Shown here in pieces: positions 1 through 11,674 of a stretch of 64,000 bases of DNA. Position 1 is the stretch's first letter. Each line of letters starts with the position of its first letter. The DNA is from Streptomyces sp. NBC_00457. GTDB taxonomy: Bacteria > Actinomycetota > Actinomycetes > Streptomycetales > Streptomycetaceae. The stretch covers positions 8,122,001 through 8,186,000 of the forward strand of contig NZ_CP107905.1 of NCBI RefSeq assembly GCF_036014015.1, in the 5' to 3' direction. A model generated the notes under the pieces. That model made no database searches. It was given only the letters and a program-made list of their open reading frames with translations, and had not been told where the DNA came from. The position numbers and the translations under genes are program-made.

Positions 1-989
1 TGCCGCCGCAGGAGGTGTTCTCCGAAGTCGCCGACCAGGTCGGCACGGTCCTGGGCAGCGGCTCCGTCGCCGTCCTGCGGTACGCCGCCGACGGCACCGC
101 CACCGTCCTCGGTACCGCCCGCGGTCCCGCGGCCGAGGGCGAGGCGGTCGCGGCCGAGGTGGCGGCGACGCGGCGCCCCGCGCGCGTGGGGTGTGCCGTC
201 GGTGCGCCGATCGTCGTCGACGGCCGTCTGTGGGGTGCCGTCGTCGCGGCCGCCGCCGGGCCGGAACCCCTGCCCCCGGGCACCGAGTCGAGGCTCGCCG
301 ACTTCACGGAACTCGCCGCAACCGCCCTCGCCAACGCCGACAGCCGGGCCCAGCTCACGGCGTCACGCGCGCGCGTGGTGGCCGCCGGGGACGCCTCCCG
401 GCGCCGTATCGAACGCGATCTGCACGACGGGGTCCAGCAGCGCCTGGTCTCGCTCCAACTGGACCTGAGGACGGCTCAGTCGATGCTGGAGGAGCAGCCC
501 GACGCCCTGCCCGACCAGCTCGACCACATCGCCAAGGGGCTCAACGACGCCTTCGCGGATCTGCTCCAGGTCGCCCGCGGCATCCACCCGGCGATCCTCT
601 CCAAGGGCGGCCTCGGTCCCGCCCTGCGCGCCCTGGCCCGGCGCTCCCCGGTCCCCGTCGAGCTGGACCTCCGTCTGCCGCCGGACCGGCTCGCCGAGCA
701 GACGGAGGTCGCCGTCTACTACGTCACCTCCGAATGCCTCACCAACGCCGCCAAGTACGCGCGCGCGAGCGTCGTACAAGTGACGGCGCGGACCTACGAC
801 GACGTCCTGGAGGTGACGATCGCCGACGACGGGACGGGCGGCGCCGAGCCCGCACGGGGTTCCGGCCTGATCGGCCTCATCGACCGTGTCGAGGCGATCG
901 GCGGCAGGCTGGCCGTCAGCAGCCCGCCGGACCAGGGCACGACCCTGACCGTACGGTTGCCGCTGAACGGGGCCGCGCCGGATACGTGA
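1..989 (+). CDS. Sensor histidine kinase, NarL/DesK-type (5' end outside window)
   Basis: The frame is open from the first base, so the N-terminus lies upstream. The visible part starts in a GAF-like sensor region (about residues 1-110). A HisKA_3 dimerisation helix follows with the phospho-acceptor His in RDLHDGVQQR, then a HATPase_c domain with N-box SECLTNAAKYA and G-box DDGTGGAEP plus GSGLIGLIDRV. Kinases of this class autophosphorylate on His and pass phosphate to a NarL/LuxR-type regulator. The regulator at 1456 is the natural partner, although about 470 bp containing an opposite-strand ORF separate them. The signal sensed cannot be read from this part. Confidence 0.9.
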   Translation, partial: PPQEVFSEVADQVGTVLGSGSVAVLRYAADGTATVLGTARGPAAEGEAVAAEVAATRRPARVGCAVGAPIVVDGRLWGAVVAAAAGPEPLPPGTESRLADFTELAATALANADSRAQLTASRARVVAAGDASRRRIERDLHDGVQQRLVSLQLDLRTAQSMLEEQPDALPDQLDHIAKGLNDAFADLLQVARGIHPAILSKGGLGPALRALARRSPVPVELDLRLPPDRLAEQTEVAVYYVTSECLTNAAKYARASVVQVTARTYDDVLEVTIADDGTGGAEPARGSGLIGLIDRVEAIGGRLAVSSPPDQGTTLTVRLPLNGAAPDT

Positions 990-1100
990 CCGCCCGGAAC
1001 GTACACGAGGGGAGTCGTCCGGGACGGGGGGACCCAGGACTCTGTGACGTGCGCATACGCTCCGGGCGGCCTCTTCGGACGGTGGGCCTGCCGTCCGGCT

Positions 1101-1256
1101 CTAGAGGCGGTCGGTACCGCCGTTCCCGGCGAGCCGCAGACGCTTGGCTCGCACGATGTCGGGGTCTCTGGGGTCCAGGGCCCGCGCGTACAGATCGTCC
1201 GCGTCGTGGCGGGTCCGGGCCGGCCGCCGTGCTTTCTCGATCCGCGTCCGCCGCAT
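1101..1256 (-). CDS. Small hypothetical protein (51 aa) between kinase and regulator
   Basis: The gap 990-1455 has no plus-strand gene. On the minus strand an ATG at 1256 opens a 51-residue frame ending in TAG at 1101-1103. The product is strongly charged: it starts MRRTRIEKARRPARTRH and continues with DADDLYARALDPRDPDIVR and AKRLRLAGN. The mix of acidic and basic segments and the DPRDPDIVRAKR stretch look like real protein rather than a GC-rich shadow. A weak GAAGGG lies about 8 bases upstream of the start. No domain is recognised and the function is unknown. It could also be the remnant of a longer gene. Confidence 0.45.
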   Translation of the reverse strand: MRRTRIEKARRPARTRHDADDLYARALDPRDPDIVRAKRLRLAGNGGTDRL

Positions 1257-1455
1257 CCGCCGCGCCCTTCGCCGTGACCCGCGGCCTCCTGCGGAGGCTG
1301 CCGGTCCGTTTGCAACCGCTGCCTAGAGCATCGCCTGCCGATGTCCCCATGTCGTCACGGCCACCCCCCAATTCCGCTTCCGGCTAGCCGTAACCCAGGC
1401 GGTCGGGCAGGCTGTTGGGGCGCAGGACATCGGCCGGGCAAGGGGAGCCGGGACC

Positions 1456-2127
1456 ATGGACGCATCGCAGCAGCCCGCGCGGGGACGGGTCGTACTCGCC
1501 GACGACGACGTTCTGCTGCGCGAGGGTCTCGCCAGCCTCTGCGAGCGCGTCGGATACGACGTGGTGGGCCAGGCGGGTGACGCGGAACGGCTGCTGGAAC
1601 TGGTTGCCGAGCTAAGACCCGACCTCGCGATCGTCGACATAAGAATGCCGCCGGACCACTCCACCGAGGGCCTGAAGGCGGCCCGCACGATCCGCGAGCG
1701 CCACCCCGGCACCGGCATCCTCGTGCTGTCCGCGTACGTCGAGGTCGAGGACGCCCTGGAGCTGCTGGCGAGCGGCCGGCAGGTCGGCTATCTCCTCAAG
1801 AGCCGGGTCACGGTGGTCGACGAGTTCATCGAGGCCCTGGAACGGATCCACCGGGGCGGCTCGGTCGTCGACCCTTCCTTGGTGCACGAACTGTTCGCCG
1901 CCCAGCGCCGCGACGACCCGCTCTCCCAGCTCAGCGCCCGTGAGCGCGAGGTGCTCGCCCTGATGGCCGAGGGCCGCTCCAACGCGGGCATCGGCCGCCG
2001 CCTGTGGGTCACCGAGGGCACCGTCGAGAAGCATGTGCGCAGCATCCTGGGCAAACTGAACCTTCAGGAGGACACCGACGCCCACCGCCGTGTCCTTGCG
2101 GTCCTGACCTTTCTCGAGACCCGATAG
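1456..2127 (+). CDS. Response regulator, NarL/LuxR family
   Basis: This is a 223-residue two-domain regulator. The N-terminal receiver domain has the acidic cluster ADDDVLLREG, the phospho-acceptor Asp in LAIVDIRMPPD, and the switch Lys in YLLKSRV. The C-terminal LuxR-type HTH reads LSAREREVLALMAEGRSN followed by GTVEKHVRSILGKL. AAGGGGAG lies about 8 bases before the ATG at 1456 and fixes the start. It probably receives phosphate from the kinase ending at 989 and acts as a DNA-binding transcription factor. Its targets are not evident here. Confidence 0.93.
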   Translation: MDASQQPARGRVVLADDDVLLREGLASLCERVGYDVVGQAGDAERLLELVAELRPDLAIVDIRMPPDHSTEGLKAARTIRERHPGTGILVLSAYVEVEDALELLASGRQVGYLLKSRVTVVDEFIEALERIHRGGSVVDPSLVHELFAAQRRDDPLSQLSAREREVLALMAEGRSNAGIGRRLWVTEGTVEKHVRSILGKLNLQEDTDAHRRVLAVLTFLETR

Positions 2128-2180
2128 GCGTTGTCCACAGGCTCGTCGCTCTGTCACCCCTCGCCAGTAGGGTGTGAAAC

Positions 2181-4223
2181 ATGGCCGACCCCTCCAGCTA
2201 CCGCCCCAAGCCGGGGCAGATCCCCGACTCGCCCGGGGTGTACAGGTTCCGCGACGAGCACCGCCGGGTGATCTACGTCGGAAAGGCGAAGAGCCTGCGC
2301 CAGCGCCTGGCGAACTACTTCCAGGACCTGGCGGGCCTGCACCCGCGCACCCGCACCATGGTCACCACGGCCGCGTCCGTGGAGTGGACCGTGGTGTCCA
2401 CGGAGGTCGAGGCCCTGCAGCTGGAGTACTCCTGGATCAAGGAGTACGACCCCCGGTTCAACGTCAAGTACCGCGACGACAAGAGCTACCCGTACCTCGC
2501 CGTGACGATGAACGAGGAGTTCCCGCGCGTGCAGGTGATGCGCGGCCACAAGAAGAAGGGCGTGCGCTACTTCGGGCCGTACGGGCACGCGTGGGCGATC
2601 CGCGACACCGTCGACCTTCTGCTGCGCGTCTTCCCGGTGCGCACCTGCTCGGCCGGCGTCTTCAAGAACGCCACCCGCACCGGCCGCCCCTGCCTGCTCG
2701 GCTACATCGGCAAGTGCTCCGCGCCCTGCGTCGGCCGGGTCTCCGCCGAGGAGCACCGCGAACTCGCCGAGGAGTTCAGCGACTTCATGGCCGGCCGCAC
2801 GGGCACGTACCTGCGCCGCCTGGAGAAGCAGATGACGGCGGCGGCCGAGGAGATGGAGTACGAGCGGGCGGCCCGCCTGCGCGACGACATCGAGGCCCTG
2901 AAGAAGGCCATGGAGAAGAGCGCGGTCGTGCTCGCCGACGCGACCGACGCCGACCTCATCGCGGTCGCCGAGGACGAGCTGGAAGCGGCCGTGCAGATCT
3001 TCCACGTCCGCGGCGGACGCGTGCGCGGCCAGCGCGGCTGGGTGACCGACAAGGTCGAGGAGATCACCACCGGCGCCCTGGTGGAACACGCCCTCCAGCA
3101 GCTCTACGGGGAGGAGACGGGCGACGCGGTCCCCAAGGAGGTCCTCGTCCCGGCGCTGCCCGACCCGGTCGAACCCGTCCAGCAGTGGCTCACCGACCGC
3201 CGCGGCTCGATCGTCTCCCTGCGCATCCCGCAGCGCGGCGACAAGAAGGCCCTCATGGAGACGGTGCAGCGCAACGCCCAGCAGGCCCTCGTCCTGCACA
3301 AGACCAAGCGCGCCTCCGACCTCACCACCCGCTCGCGCGCCCTGGAGGAGATCGCCGAGGCTCTCGACCTGGACAGCGCCCCCCTGCGCATCGAGTGCTA
3401 CGACATCTCGCACCTCCAGGGAGACGACGTCGTGGCCTCCATGGTCGTCTTCGAGGACGGCCTCCAGCGCAAGAGCGAGTACCGGCGCTTCCAGATCAAG
3501 GGCTTCGAGGGCCAGGACGACGTCCGCTCCATGCACGAGGTGATCAACCGCCGCTTCAGGCGGTACCTCGCCGAGAAGGAGAAGACGGGGGAGTGGAGCG
3601 AGGAGGACGGCCTCGTCGAGGAGAACGGACGGCCCAAGCGCTTCGCCTACCCGCCGCAACTCGTCGTCGTCGACGGTGGCCGGCCGCAGGTCGCTGCCGC
3701 CCGGCGGGCCCTGGAGGAGCTGGGCATCGACGACATCGCCGTGTGCGGGCTGGCCAAGCGCCTGGAGGAGGTCTGGGTGCCGGACGAGGACGACCCCGTC
3801 GTGCTGCCCCGCACCAGCGAGGGTCTCTATCTGCTCCAGCGGGTCCGCGACGAGGCCCACCGTTTCGCGATCACCTATCAGCGCGCCAAGCGTGCCAAGC
3901 GCTTCCGGTCGAGTCCCCTGGACGATGTGCCGGGACTCGGCGAGACCCGCAAGCAGGCACTGATCAAACACTTCGGGTCCGTGAAAAAGCTGCGATCCGC
4001 GACAATTGACCAGATCTGTGAGGTTCCGGGCATAGGTCGTAAGACGGCCGAGACCATTGCCGTGGCCTTCGCCCAGGCGGCCCCGGCGGCACCCGCCGTG
4101 AACACGGCGACCGGAGAGATCATGGACGACATGGAAGACGGGGCGCCCGAGACGACGGCGGGCACCCCGGGGGAGCCCGTGTCCGCGGGCACCCCGGACG
4201 AGCGACGGGGGATGGAGAGATGA
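2181..4223 (+). CDS. uvrC: UvrABC system protein C (excinuclease subunit C)
   Basis: UvrC makes both incisions around bulky DNA lesions after UvrB loading. The 680-residue protein starts with a GIY-YIG nuclease domain ([20 protein letters not shown], residues 13-32) for the 3' incision. A UVR motif ([20 protein letters not shown]) contacts UvrB. The RNase H-like domain with [11 protein letters not shown] gives the 5' incision, and tandem HhH motifs follow near residues 575-630. About 50 acidic and low-complexity residues after the HhH domain are a typical actinobacterial tail. It heads the uvrC-rapZ-yvcK-whiA operon and overlaps rapZ by ATGA. Confidence 0.98.
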   Translation: MADPSSYRPKPGQIPDSPGVYRFRDEHRRVIYVGKAKSLRQRLANYFQDLAGLHPRTRTMVTTAASVEWTVVSTEVEALQLEYSWIKEYDPRFNVKYRDDKSYPYLAVTMNEEFPRVQVMRGHKKKGVRYFGPYGHAWAIRDTVDLLLRVFPVRTCSAGVFKNATRTGRPCLLGYIGKCSAPCVGRVSAEEHRELAEEFSDFMAGRTGTYLRRLEKQMTAAAEEMEYERAARLRDDIEALKKAMEKSAVVLADATDADLIAVAEDELEAAVQIFHVRGGRVRGQRGWVTDKVEEITTGALVEHALQQLYGEETGDAVPKEVLVPALPDPVEPVQQWLTDRRGSIVSLRIPQRGDKKALMETVQRNAQQALVLHKTKRASDLTTRSRALEEIAEALDLDSAPLRIECYDISHLQGDDVVASMVVFEDGLQRKSEYRRFQIKGFEGQDDVRSMHEVINRRFRRYLAEKEKTGEWSEEDGLVEENGRPKRFAYPPQLVVVDGGRPQVAAARRALEELGIDDIAVCGLAKRLEEVWVPDEDDPVVLPRTSEGLYLLQRVRDEAHRFAITYQRAKRAKRFRSSPLDDVPGLGETRKQALIKHFGSVKKLRSATIDQICEVPGIGRKTAETIAVAFAQAAPAAPAVNTATGEIMDDMEDGAPETTAGTPGEPVSAGTPDERRGMER

Positions 4224-5176
4224 GCGAGCAGGACAAGCAACCCACAGGCCAGGAAGACCAGAGCGACGGAGAACAGGTGACTACGGGCAGCGACACCGCC
4301 GGGGCCCCCGAGACGGCCATCCCCGAGCTGGTGATCATCTCCGGCATGTCCGGGGCCGGCCGCTCGACAGCAGCCAAGTGTCTGGAAGACCTCGGCTGGT
4401 TCGTCGTCGACAACCTCCCACCCGCGCTGATCCCCACCATGGTGGAGCTCGGCGCCCGCTCCCAGGGCAACGTCGCCCGGATCGCGGTCGTCGTCGACGT
4501 CCGCGGCCGGCGCTTCTTCGACAACCTCCGCGAGTCCCTCGCCGACCTCGCGGCCAAGCACGTCACACGCCGGATCGTCTTTCTGGAGTCCTCCGACGAC
4601 GCCCTGGTCCGCCGCTTCGAGTCGGTGCGCCGCCCGCACCCCCTGCAGGGCGACGGCCGCATCGTCGACGGCATCGCCGCCGAGCGTGAGCTGCTGCGTG
4701 AGCTGCGCGGCGACGCCGACCTGGTGATCGACACCTCCAGCCTCAACGTGCACGAGCTGCGCGCCAAGATGGACGCCCAGTTCGCCGGCGACGAGGAGCC
4801 CGAGCTGCGGGCCACCGTCATGTCCTTCGGCTTCAAGTACGGCCTTCCCGTCGATGCCGACCTGGTCGCGGACATGCGCTTCCTGCCCAACCCGCACTGG
4901 GTCCCGGAGCTGCGCCCGTACACCGGCACCCACGAGGAGGTCGCCGCGTACGTCTTCAACCAGCCCGGCGCCAAGGAGTTCCTCGACCGGTACGCCGAAC
5001 TGCTGCGGCTGATCGCCGCCGGGTACCGCCGTGAGGGCAAGCGCTATGTGACCATCGCCATCGGCTGCACCGGCGGCAAGCACCGCTCGGTCGCCATGTC
5101 GGAGAAGCTCGCCGCGCGGCTCGCGGCCGAGGGTGTGGAGACGGTGGTCGTGCACCGGGACATGGGACGGGAATGA
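4220..5176 (+). CDS. rapZ: RNase adapter / nucleotide-binding protein RapZ
   Basis: This is a P-loop NTPase of the RapZ/YvcJ family (318 residues). About 35 disordered polar residues precede the Walker A motif [10 protein letters not shown]; a C-terminal RapZ domain carries [15 protein letters not shown]. In E. coli RapZ ties glucosamine-6-phosphate levels to sRNA decay; the actinobacterial role is less defined, although the gene is almost always found with yvcK and whiA. The start at 4220 overlaps the uvrC stop and the end overlaps yvcK, so translation is probably coupled. Confidence 0.96.
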   Translation: MSEQDKQPTGQEDQSDGEQVTTGSDTAGAPETAIPELVIISGMSGAGRSTAAKCLEDLGWFVVDNLPPALIPTMVELGARSQGNVARIAVVVDVRGRRFFDNLRESLADLAAKHVTRRIVFLESSDDALVRRFESVRRPHPLQGDGRIVDGIAAERELLRELRGDADLVIDTSSLNVHELRAKMDAQFAGDEEPELRATVMSFGFKYGLPVDADLVADMRFLPNPHWVPELRPYTGTHEEVAAYVFNQPGAKEFLDRYAELLRLIAAGYRREGKRYVTIAIGCTGGKHRSVAMSEKLAARLAAEGVETVVVHRDMGRE

Positions 5177-6240
5177 CAGGACGTACACCGCGGCTGAGCA
5201 GGCTGCGCCGGGCCGTGCCCGAGGCCCGGGCCGGCCGGCCCGCCGAGGCCCGCGGCGGCCGTGCACGCCGCCGCGGCACACAGCCCAAGGTCGTCGCCCT
5301 CGGCGGCGGCATGGGCCTGTCCGCCTCGCTCGCCGCACTGCGCCGGATCACCGGCGACCTCACCGCCGTCGTCACGGTGGCCGACGACGGCGGTTCCAGC
5401 GGGCGCCTGCGCGATGAGCTGGGCGTGCTGCCGCCCGGCGACCTGCGCAAGGCGCTGGCCGCGCTCTGCGGCGACGACGACTGGGGCCAGACCTGGTCCC
5501 GCGTCATCCAGTACCGCTTCCAGTCCCAGGGCGACCTGCACGACCACGCGGTCGGCAATCTGCTGATCGTCGCCCTGTGGGAGCAGCTCGGCGACCATGT
5601 CCAGGCCCTGGACCTGGTCGGCAAGCTGCTGGGCGCGCACGGCCGCGTGCTGCCCATGTCCGCGGTACCGCTGGAGCTCCAGGCCCTGGTCAAGGGCCAC
5701 GACCCGGACCGGCCCGAGGAGGTCGACACCGTCCGCGGCCAGGCCACCGTCGCGCTCACCCCCGGCGAGGTGCAGTCCGTGCACCTCGTACCGCACGACC
5801 CGCCCGCCGTCCCCGAGGCCGTCGAGGCGGTCCTCGACGCGGACTGGGTGGTGCTCGGCCCCGGCTCCTGGTTCTCCTCGGTCATCCCGCATCTGCTCGT
5901 GCCCGAGCTGCTGGACGCCCTCACGCAGACGAAGGCACGCCGGGTACTCTCCCTGAACCTCGCGCCGCAGCCCGGAGAAACCGAGGGCTTCTCCCCGCAG
6001 CGTCATTTGGAGGTTTTGGGACGACACGCCCCTAAACTCGCCCTGGACGTGGTGCTGGCCGACGAGGCCGCCGTGCCCGACCGCGCTGTACTCACCGAGG
6101 CCGCCAAGCGGCTCGGTGCGGCGGTCGAGCTGGCGCCGGTGGCCCGGAGGGACGGCAGCCCCAGGCATGACCCGGAGCTGCTGGCCGCCGCGTACGACCG
6201 TATTTTTCGGATGCATGGAAGGATCGGCCCATGGCGATGA
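5173..6240 (+). CDS. yvcK: Gluconeogenesis factor YvcK-like (CofD/UPF0052 family)
   Basis: A 355-residue CofD-fold protein. A basic leader of about 40 residues precedes the signature [17 protein letters not shown] and then [13 protein letters not shown], which form the nucleotide-sugar binding site in family members. YvcK proteins bind UDP-sugars and are needed for growth on gluconeogenic carbon sources and for envelope homeostasis in Bacillus and mycobacteria. It lies between rapZ (ATGA overlap) and whiA (10-base overlap). No metabolic enzymatic activity should be assumed. Confidence 0.93.
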   Translation: MTGRTPRLSRLRRAVPEARAGRPAEARGGRARRRGTQPKVVALGGGMGLSASLAALRRITGDLTAVVTVADDGGSSGRLRDELGVLPPGDLRKALAALCGDDDWGQTWSRVIQYRFQSQGDLHDHAVGNLLIVALWEQLGDHVQALDLVGKLLGAHGRVLPMSAVPLELQALVKGHDPDRPEEVDTVRGQATVALTPGEVQSVHLVPHDPPAVPEAVEAVLDADWVVLGPGSWFSSVIPHLLVPELLDALTQTKARRVLSLNLAPQPGETEGFSPQRHLEVLGRHAPKLALDVVLADEAAVPDRAVLTEAAKRLGAAVELAPVARRDGSPRHDPELLAAAYDRIFRMHGRIGPWR

Positions 6241-7214
6241 CGGCAGCGGTGAAGGATGAGATCTCCCGGCTCCCCGTCACCCGGACCTGCTGCAGGAAGG
6301 CGGAGGTCTCCGCCGTTCTGCGGTTCGCCGGCGGCCTCCATCTGGTGAGCGGGCGCATCGTGATCGAGGCGGAGCTGGACACCGCGATGGCGGCTCGCCG
6401 GCTTAAACGGGACATCCTGGAGATCTTCGGCCACAGCTCCGAGCTGATCGTGATGGCACCCGGCGGGCTGCGCCGCGGTTCGCGCTACGTCGTGCGGGTC
6501 GTCGCCGGCGGTGACCAGCTGGCCCGGCAGACCGGCCTGGTCGACGGCCGTGGCCGCCCGATCCGCGGCCTGCCCCCGCAGGTGGTCTCGGGGGCCACCT
6601 GCGATGCCGAAGCGGCCTGGCGCGGCGCCTTCCTGGCCCATGGCTCGCTGACCGAGCCCGGCCGCTCGTCCTCCCTGGAGGTGACCTGCCCGGGTCCCGA
6701 GGCCGCGCTCGCCCTCGTCGGCGCCGCCCGCCGTCTGTCGATCGCCGCCAAGGCCCGTGAGGTACGCGGCGTCGACCGGGTCGTCGTCCGCGACGGAGAC
6801 GCCATCGGCGCCCTGCTGACCCGGCTCGGCGCCCATGAGTCGGTGCTGGCCTGGGAGGAGCGCCGGATGCGCCGCGAGGTCCGGGCCACGGCGAACCGGC
6901 TCGCCAACTTCGACGACGCCAACCTGCGCCGCTCCGCACGCGCGGCCGTCGCCGCCGGCGCCCGCGTCCAGCGCGCCCTGGAGATCCTCGCCGACGACGT
7001 GCCCGAGCATCTCGCGGCGGCAGGCCGACTGCGCATGGAGCACAAGCAGGCCTCCCTCGAGGAACTCGGCGCGCTCGCCGACCCCCCGCTGACCAAGGAC
7101 GCCGTGGCGGGCCGTATCCGCCGACTGCTCGCGATGGCCGACAAGCGGGCCCAGGACCTCGGCATCCCGGGCACGGAGTCCAGCCTCACCGAGGAGATGG
7201 CCGACGCCGGCTGA
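6231..7214 (+). CDS. whiA: Sporulation transcription factor WhiA
   Basis: WhiA acts with WhiB to switch Streptomyces aerial hyphae from elongation to sporulation septation. The 327-residue product has the N-terminal homing-endonuclease-like fold (start [36 protein letters not shown]), which has lost nuclease residues in this family, and a C-terminal HTH near [28 protein letters not shown] motif about 9 bases upstream supports the ATG at 6231, inside the yvcK 3' end. A strong hairpin follows at once, so it ends the operon. Confidence 0.98.
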   Translation: MAMTAAVKDEISRLPVTRTCCRKAEVSAVLRFAGGLHLVSGRIVIEAELDTAMAARRLKRDILEIFGHSSELIVMAPGGLRRGSRYVVRVVAGGDQLARQTGLVDGRGRPIRGLPPQVVSGATCDAEAAWRGAFLAHGSLTEPGRSSSLEVTCPGPEAALALVGAARRLSIAAKAREVRGVDRVVVRDGDAIGALLTRLGAHESVLAWEERRMRREVRATANRLANFDDANLRRSARAAVAAGARVQRALEILADDVPEHLAAAGRLRMEHKQASLEELGALADPPLTKDAVAGRIRRLLAMADKRAQDLGIPGTESSLTEEMADAG

Positions 7215-7226
7215 CCCGGACACGCA

Positions 7227-7278
7227 TGCAACACGCCGGTGCCGACGCCCAACTGGGCGTCGGCACCGGCGTGTTGCA
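7227..7278. terminator. Strong hairpin terminator after whiA
   Basis: A perfect 24-bp stem (7227-7250 pairs with 7255-7278) with a four-base loop AACT, 12 bases after the whiA stop. There is no T-tract, as usual in high-GC actinobacteria. Confidence 0.8.
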
Positions 7279-7365
7279 CGGCGTTGAGGCACCCTTGACT
7301 CGATCATGAACTGTCATGAGCCTGGCATCTGTTCGCTGCTGTGGCGAGCTTTGCTAGGGGGGTTC

Positions 7366-10308
7366 ATGAGACATAGAGCGAGAACGATCCTCGCTGTCGG
7401 CACGCTCCTGATCGGTGGAGCGAGCATCGCACCCATTGCCCAGGCACAGAGCGGTAGTTCGGCCTCCGGAGGGGACGAGGTCAAGGTCTTCCGCGCCGAC
7501 GTCACCAAGAAGCAGGTACCCCTGCTGCTGGCCACCGGACAGGACGGCCACGAACTCGGCGAGCAGGTGCCCGACAAGGGCACGGCCACCGTCGAGGTCT
7601 ACCTCACCGACCAACAGGCCGACAAGCTCGAGAAACAGGGCGTCGACCTCACCGAGCACACGCTCTCCGGCAAGGCGGAGGCCCGCGTCGAGGCCGCGGC
7701 CGAGGGCGTGTTCCGGCCGTACAGCTCGGACGGCGGACTGCGGCAGGAGATCCTCGCCACCGCACGGGCCAACCCGGGCCTGACCAAGGTCGTCTCCATC
7801 GGCAAGACCGTCAACGGCCAGGACATCCTGGCGCTGAAGCTCACCAAGAACGCCAAGAAGACGAAGGACGGCGCCAAGCCCGCCGTCCTCTATCTCTCCA
7901 ACCAGCACGCGCGCGAGTGGATCACCCCGGAGATGACCCGGCGGCTGATGCACCACTACGTGGACAACTACGCCACCGACAAGCGCATCAAGAAGATCGT
8001 CGACTCGACCGAACTGTGGTTCGTCCTCTCCGCCAATCCGGACGGCTACGACCACACCTTCGAGAACTCCGACAACCGCCTGTGGCGCAAGAACCTGCGG
8101 GACGTCAACGGCGACGGCGTCATCAGCACCGGCGACGGCGTCGACCTCAACCGCAACTTCGCCTACAAGTGGGGTTACGACGACGAGGGTTCGTCCCCCA
8201 ACCCCACCAGCCAGACCTACCGCGGCGCGGCCCCGAACTCCGAGCCCGAGACCCGGGCCCTGGACGCCTTCGAGCGGCGGATCGGATTCGAGTACGGCAT
8301 CAACTACCACTCCGCCGCCGAACTCCTCCTCTACGGAGTCGGCTGGCAGGTCGCCACCCCCACCCCGGACGACGCGGTGTACGAGGCCCTCGCCGGTACG
8401 CCGGAGAACTCCGCGATCCCCGGCTACCACCCGCAGGTCTCCTCGGAGCTGTACACCACCAACGGCGAGGCCGACGGCCACGCGGCGAACGTCAACGGCA
8501 TGGCGATGTTCACCCCCGAGATGTCGACCTGCGAAACCGCGTCCAGCGTCGACCCCGACGACCAATGGAACCCGGACGACTGCCAGTCGATCTTCACCTT
8601 CCCGGACGACGAGACCCTGATCCAGCAGGAGTTCGCCAAGAACATCCCGTTCGCGCTCTCCGTCGCCGAGTCCGCCGCGCACCCGGATCAGCCGTCCTCC
8701 TCGGTCGGCCTGAAGGCCGCCGACTTCACCCCGGCCCCGTTCACGACGTCGTACTCCCGCGGCGCCGACCAGGAAGTCTCCGTCGTCGCACGGAAGTCGG
8801 TGCGCGACAAGGAGCTCAACTACCGCGTCAACGGCGGCCGTACCCGGGACAGCGCTCTGCGGCCCTGGAAGGGCGGAGAGACCTACGGCGGTGAGGACAA
8901 CATCCACTTCGACGAGTACCGGGCCAAGGTCCGCGACGGCGAGCCCGGCGACAAGGTCGAGGTCTGGTTCACCGGCAGGACAAGGAGTGGAAAGCCGGTC
9001 ACCGGCAAGCACTTCACCTACAAGATCGCCGAACGGCCCAGGGCCGACACGCTCGTTGTCGCCGAAGAGGGCGCGGCGGCCACGCAGGCCAAGACCTACG
9101 TCGACGCGCTGAAGGCCAACGGCCGCAGGGCCATCGTCTGGGACGTCGCCAACCAGGGCGCGCCCGACGCGCTCGGCGTGCTCAGCCACTTCGACACGGT
9201 CGTCCACTACACGGGCGCCGGCGTTCCCGGCAACGCCACCCAGCTCCAGCTGCGCGCCTACCTCAACGAGGGCGGCAACCTGATCGAGGCGGGCGAGCAG
9301 GCCGGCGGCTCCGTCGACCTCGGCGGCGGCACCCTGTCGAACGACTTCAGTCAGTACTACCTGGGCGCCTACACCCGTACGTCCCTGCCGGACGCCACGT
9401 CCTTCCAGGGCTCCGGCCCGCTCCTCGGCGCCACCACACCGCTGGGCGGCGCCCCGCTGAACGCCGCCGGGTCCTACAGCGTCACCTCCGACACGCTCCC
9501 CGCGGACACCCACCCGCAGTTCGAGAGCGCGGGAGCGGGCGCCTACCCCGGCACCGTCAATCCGTACGGCCCGTACGAAGGCGCCTCCATGGCCGCCGTC
9601 ACGCACAGCGACTACGCCTGGAACCGCCTCACCCGCACCATCGACCTCACCTCCGTGAGTGCGTCCGAAAAGCCAACTCTGCGGACCAGGCTGCTCTGGG
9701 ACACGGAGAAGAGCTACGACCACGCCCTCCTGGAGGCGCGCACGGCCGGTGCCGACGACTGGACCACGCTCCCGGAGGCAGGCGGCGCGACCAGCACGGC
9801 AGTGCCGGCCGAGTGCGACGCCGGGTACTTCATCCAGGCACATCCCGCCCTCAAGCGGTATCTGACGCTCGCCTCAGGGACCTGCACGCCCACCGGCACG
9901 TCCGGTTCCTGGAACAGCTTCACCGGGTCGTCGTCCGGCTGGCAGGAGGTCTCCTTCGACCTCTCCGCGTACGCCGGGAAGAAGGTCGAGGTCTCCCTCG
10001 GCTACGTCACCGACCCCGGCACCGGTGGGCGCGGCGTCCTCGCCGACAACGCGTCCGTCGTGATCGGCGGCAACGCCGCGGAGGCCGAGGGCTTCGAGAC
10101 GTCGCTGGGTGCCTGGAGCACCCCCGGACCGCCCGCGGGCAGCCCCGCGGTGGTCAAGGACTGGGGGCGCGCGGGCGAGCTGTTCAAGACGTACGGCGCC
10201 GTCACCACGGACGACACCGTGCTGCTGGGCTTCGGTCTGGAGCACGTCACCGCGCCCATCGGCCGTACGACCCTGATCGGCAAGGCGCTGGAGGCGCTCG
10301 AGGGGTGA
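7366..10308 (+). CDS. Secreted zinc carboxypeptidase, M14 family
   Basis: A 980-residue exported metallocarboxypeptidase that should remove C-terminal residues from peptides outside the cell. A Sec signal peptide (about residues 1-28, ending AQAQS) precedes a propeptide-like region. The M14 catalytic domain shows zinc ligands His and Glu in NQHAREW, substrate-binding Arg/Asn in DLNRNF, the third zinc ligand in NYHSAAE, and the catalytic Glu in FTPEMSTCE. The long C-terminal half carries beta-sandwich segments (SFDLSAYAGKKVEVSLGY) like those of immune-inhibitor-A-type peptidases. The start at 7366 has a G-rich RBS and gives a clean signal peptide; an upstream ATG at 7306 would bury it. Confidence 0.93.
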   Translation: MRHRARTILAVGTLLIGGASIAPIAQAQSGSSASGGDEVKVFRADVTKKQVPLLLATGQDGHELGEQVPDKGTATVEVYLTDQQADKLEKQGVDLTEHTLSGKAEARVEAAAEGVFRPYSSDGGLRQEILATARANPGLTKVVSIGKTVNGQDILALKLTKNAKKTKDGAKPAVLYLSNQHAREWITPEMTRRLMHHYVDNYATDKRIKKIVDSTELWFVLSANPDGYDHTFENSDNRLWRKNLRDVNGDGVISTGDGVDLNRNFAYKWGYDDEGSSPNPTSQTYRGAAPNSEPETRALDAFERRIGFEYGINYHSAAELLLYGVGWQVATPTPDDAVYEALAGTPENSAIPGYHPQVSSELYTTNGEADGHAANVNGMAMFTPEMSTCETASSVDPDDQWNPDDCQSIFTFPDDETLIQQEFAKNIPFALSVAESAAHPDQPSSSVGLKAADFTPAPFTTSYSRGADQEVSVVARKSVRDKELNYRVNGGRTRDSALRPWKGGETYGGEDNIHFDEYRAKVRDGEPGDKVEVWFTGRTRSGKPVTGKHFTYKIAERPRADTLVVAEEGAAATQAKTYVDALKANGRRAIVWDVANQGAPDALGVLSHFDTVVHYTGAGVPGNATQLQLRAYLNEGGNLIEAGEQAGGSVDLGGGTLSNDFSQYYLGAYTRTSLPDATSFQGSGPLLGATTPLGGAPLNAAGSYSVTSDTLPADTHPQFESAGAGAYPGTVNPYGPYEGASMAAVTHSDYAWNRLTRTIDLTSVSASEKPTLRTRLLWDTEKSYDHALLEARTAGADDWTTLPEAGGATSTAVPAECDAGYFIQAHPALKRYLTLASGTCTPTGTSGSWNSFTGSSSGWQEVSFDLSAYAGKKVEVSLGYVTDPGTGGRGVLADNASVVIGGNAAEAEGFETSLGAWSTPGPPAGSPAVVKDWGRAGELFKTYGAVTTDDTVLLGFGLEHVTAPIGRTTLIGKALEALEG

Positions 10309-10380
10309 ACCGGCCGGTCAACGGTGACCGACTCGCCGTAGCGAAATCGAGTGATCCGTGAGTGATCACGGCTCTCGGCC

Positions 10381-10420
10381 AGGGCGGTCCGTACCCCTAC
10401 TGGCGGGTACGGACCGCCCT
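10381..10420. terminator. Hairpin terminator between carboxypeptidase and gap
   Basis: Perfect 16-bp arms, 10381-10396 and 10405-10420 (AGGGCGGTCCGTACCC and its complement), with an 8-base loop. It isolates the gap promoter region (about 10421-10543). Confidence 0.75.
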
Positions 10421-10477
10421 GCCGTGTATGGGACATCTCGATGTCACCACCGAGGCCACAGGGAGGTAGGGTCGTAG

Positions 10478-11551
<1,074 letters not shown>

Positions 11552-11581
11552 TCCACCGATCAGGCACCACGATGTGAACGC

Positions 11582-11619
11582 AGGGCTCGGGCAGCGCAGG
11601 GACGCGCCGTCCGAGCCCT
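11582..11619. terminator. Hairpin between gap and pgk
   Basis: Arms AGGGCTCGG (11582-11590) and CCGAGCCCT (11611-11619) enclose a 20-base loop. The moderate stem may attenuate rather than stop transcription into pgk. Confidence 0.55.
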
Positions 11620-11674
11620 GACTCACGTACAGATCAGCACTCTTGGACCACCAGCCCTCCCAGGAGCCCTCTTC

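Noticed and set aside
2154..3971. Long minus-strand frame (605 codons) opposite uvrC
   Set aside because: It is rich in Leu/Gly/Ala/Arg from GC-rich antisense reading and lies wholly over an unambiguous uvrC; it has no motif.
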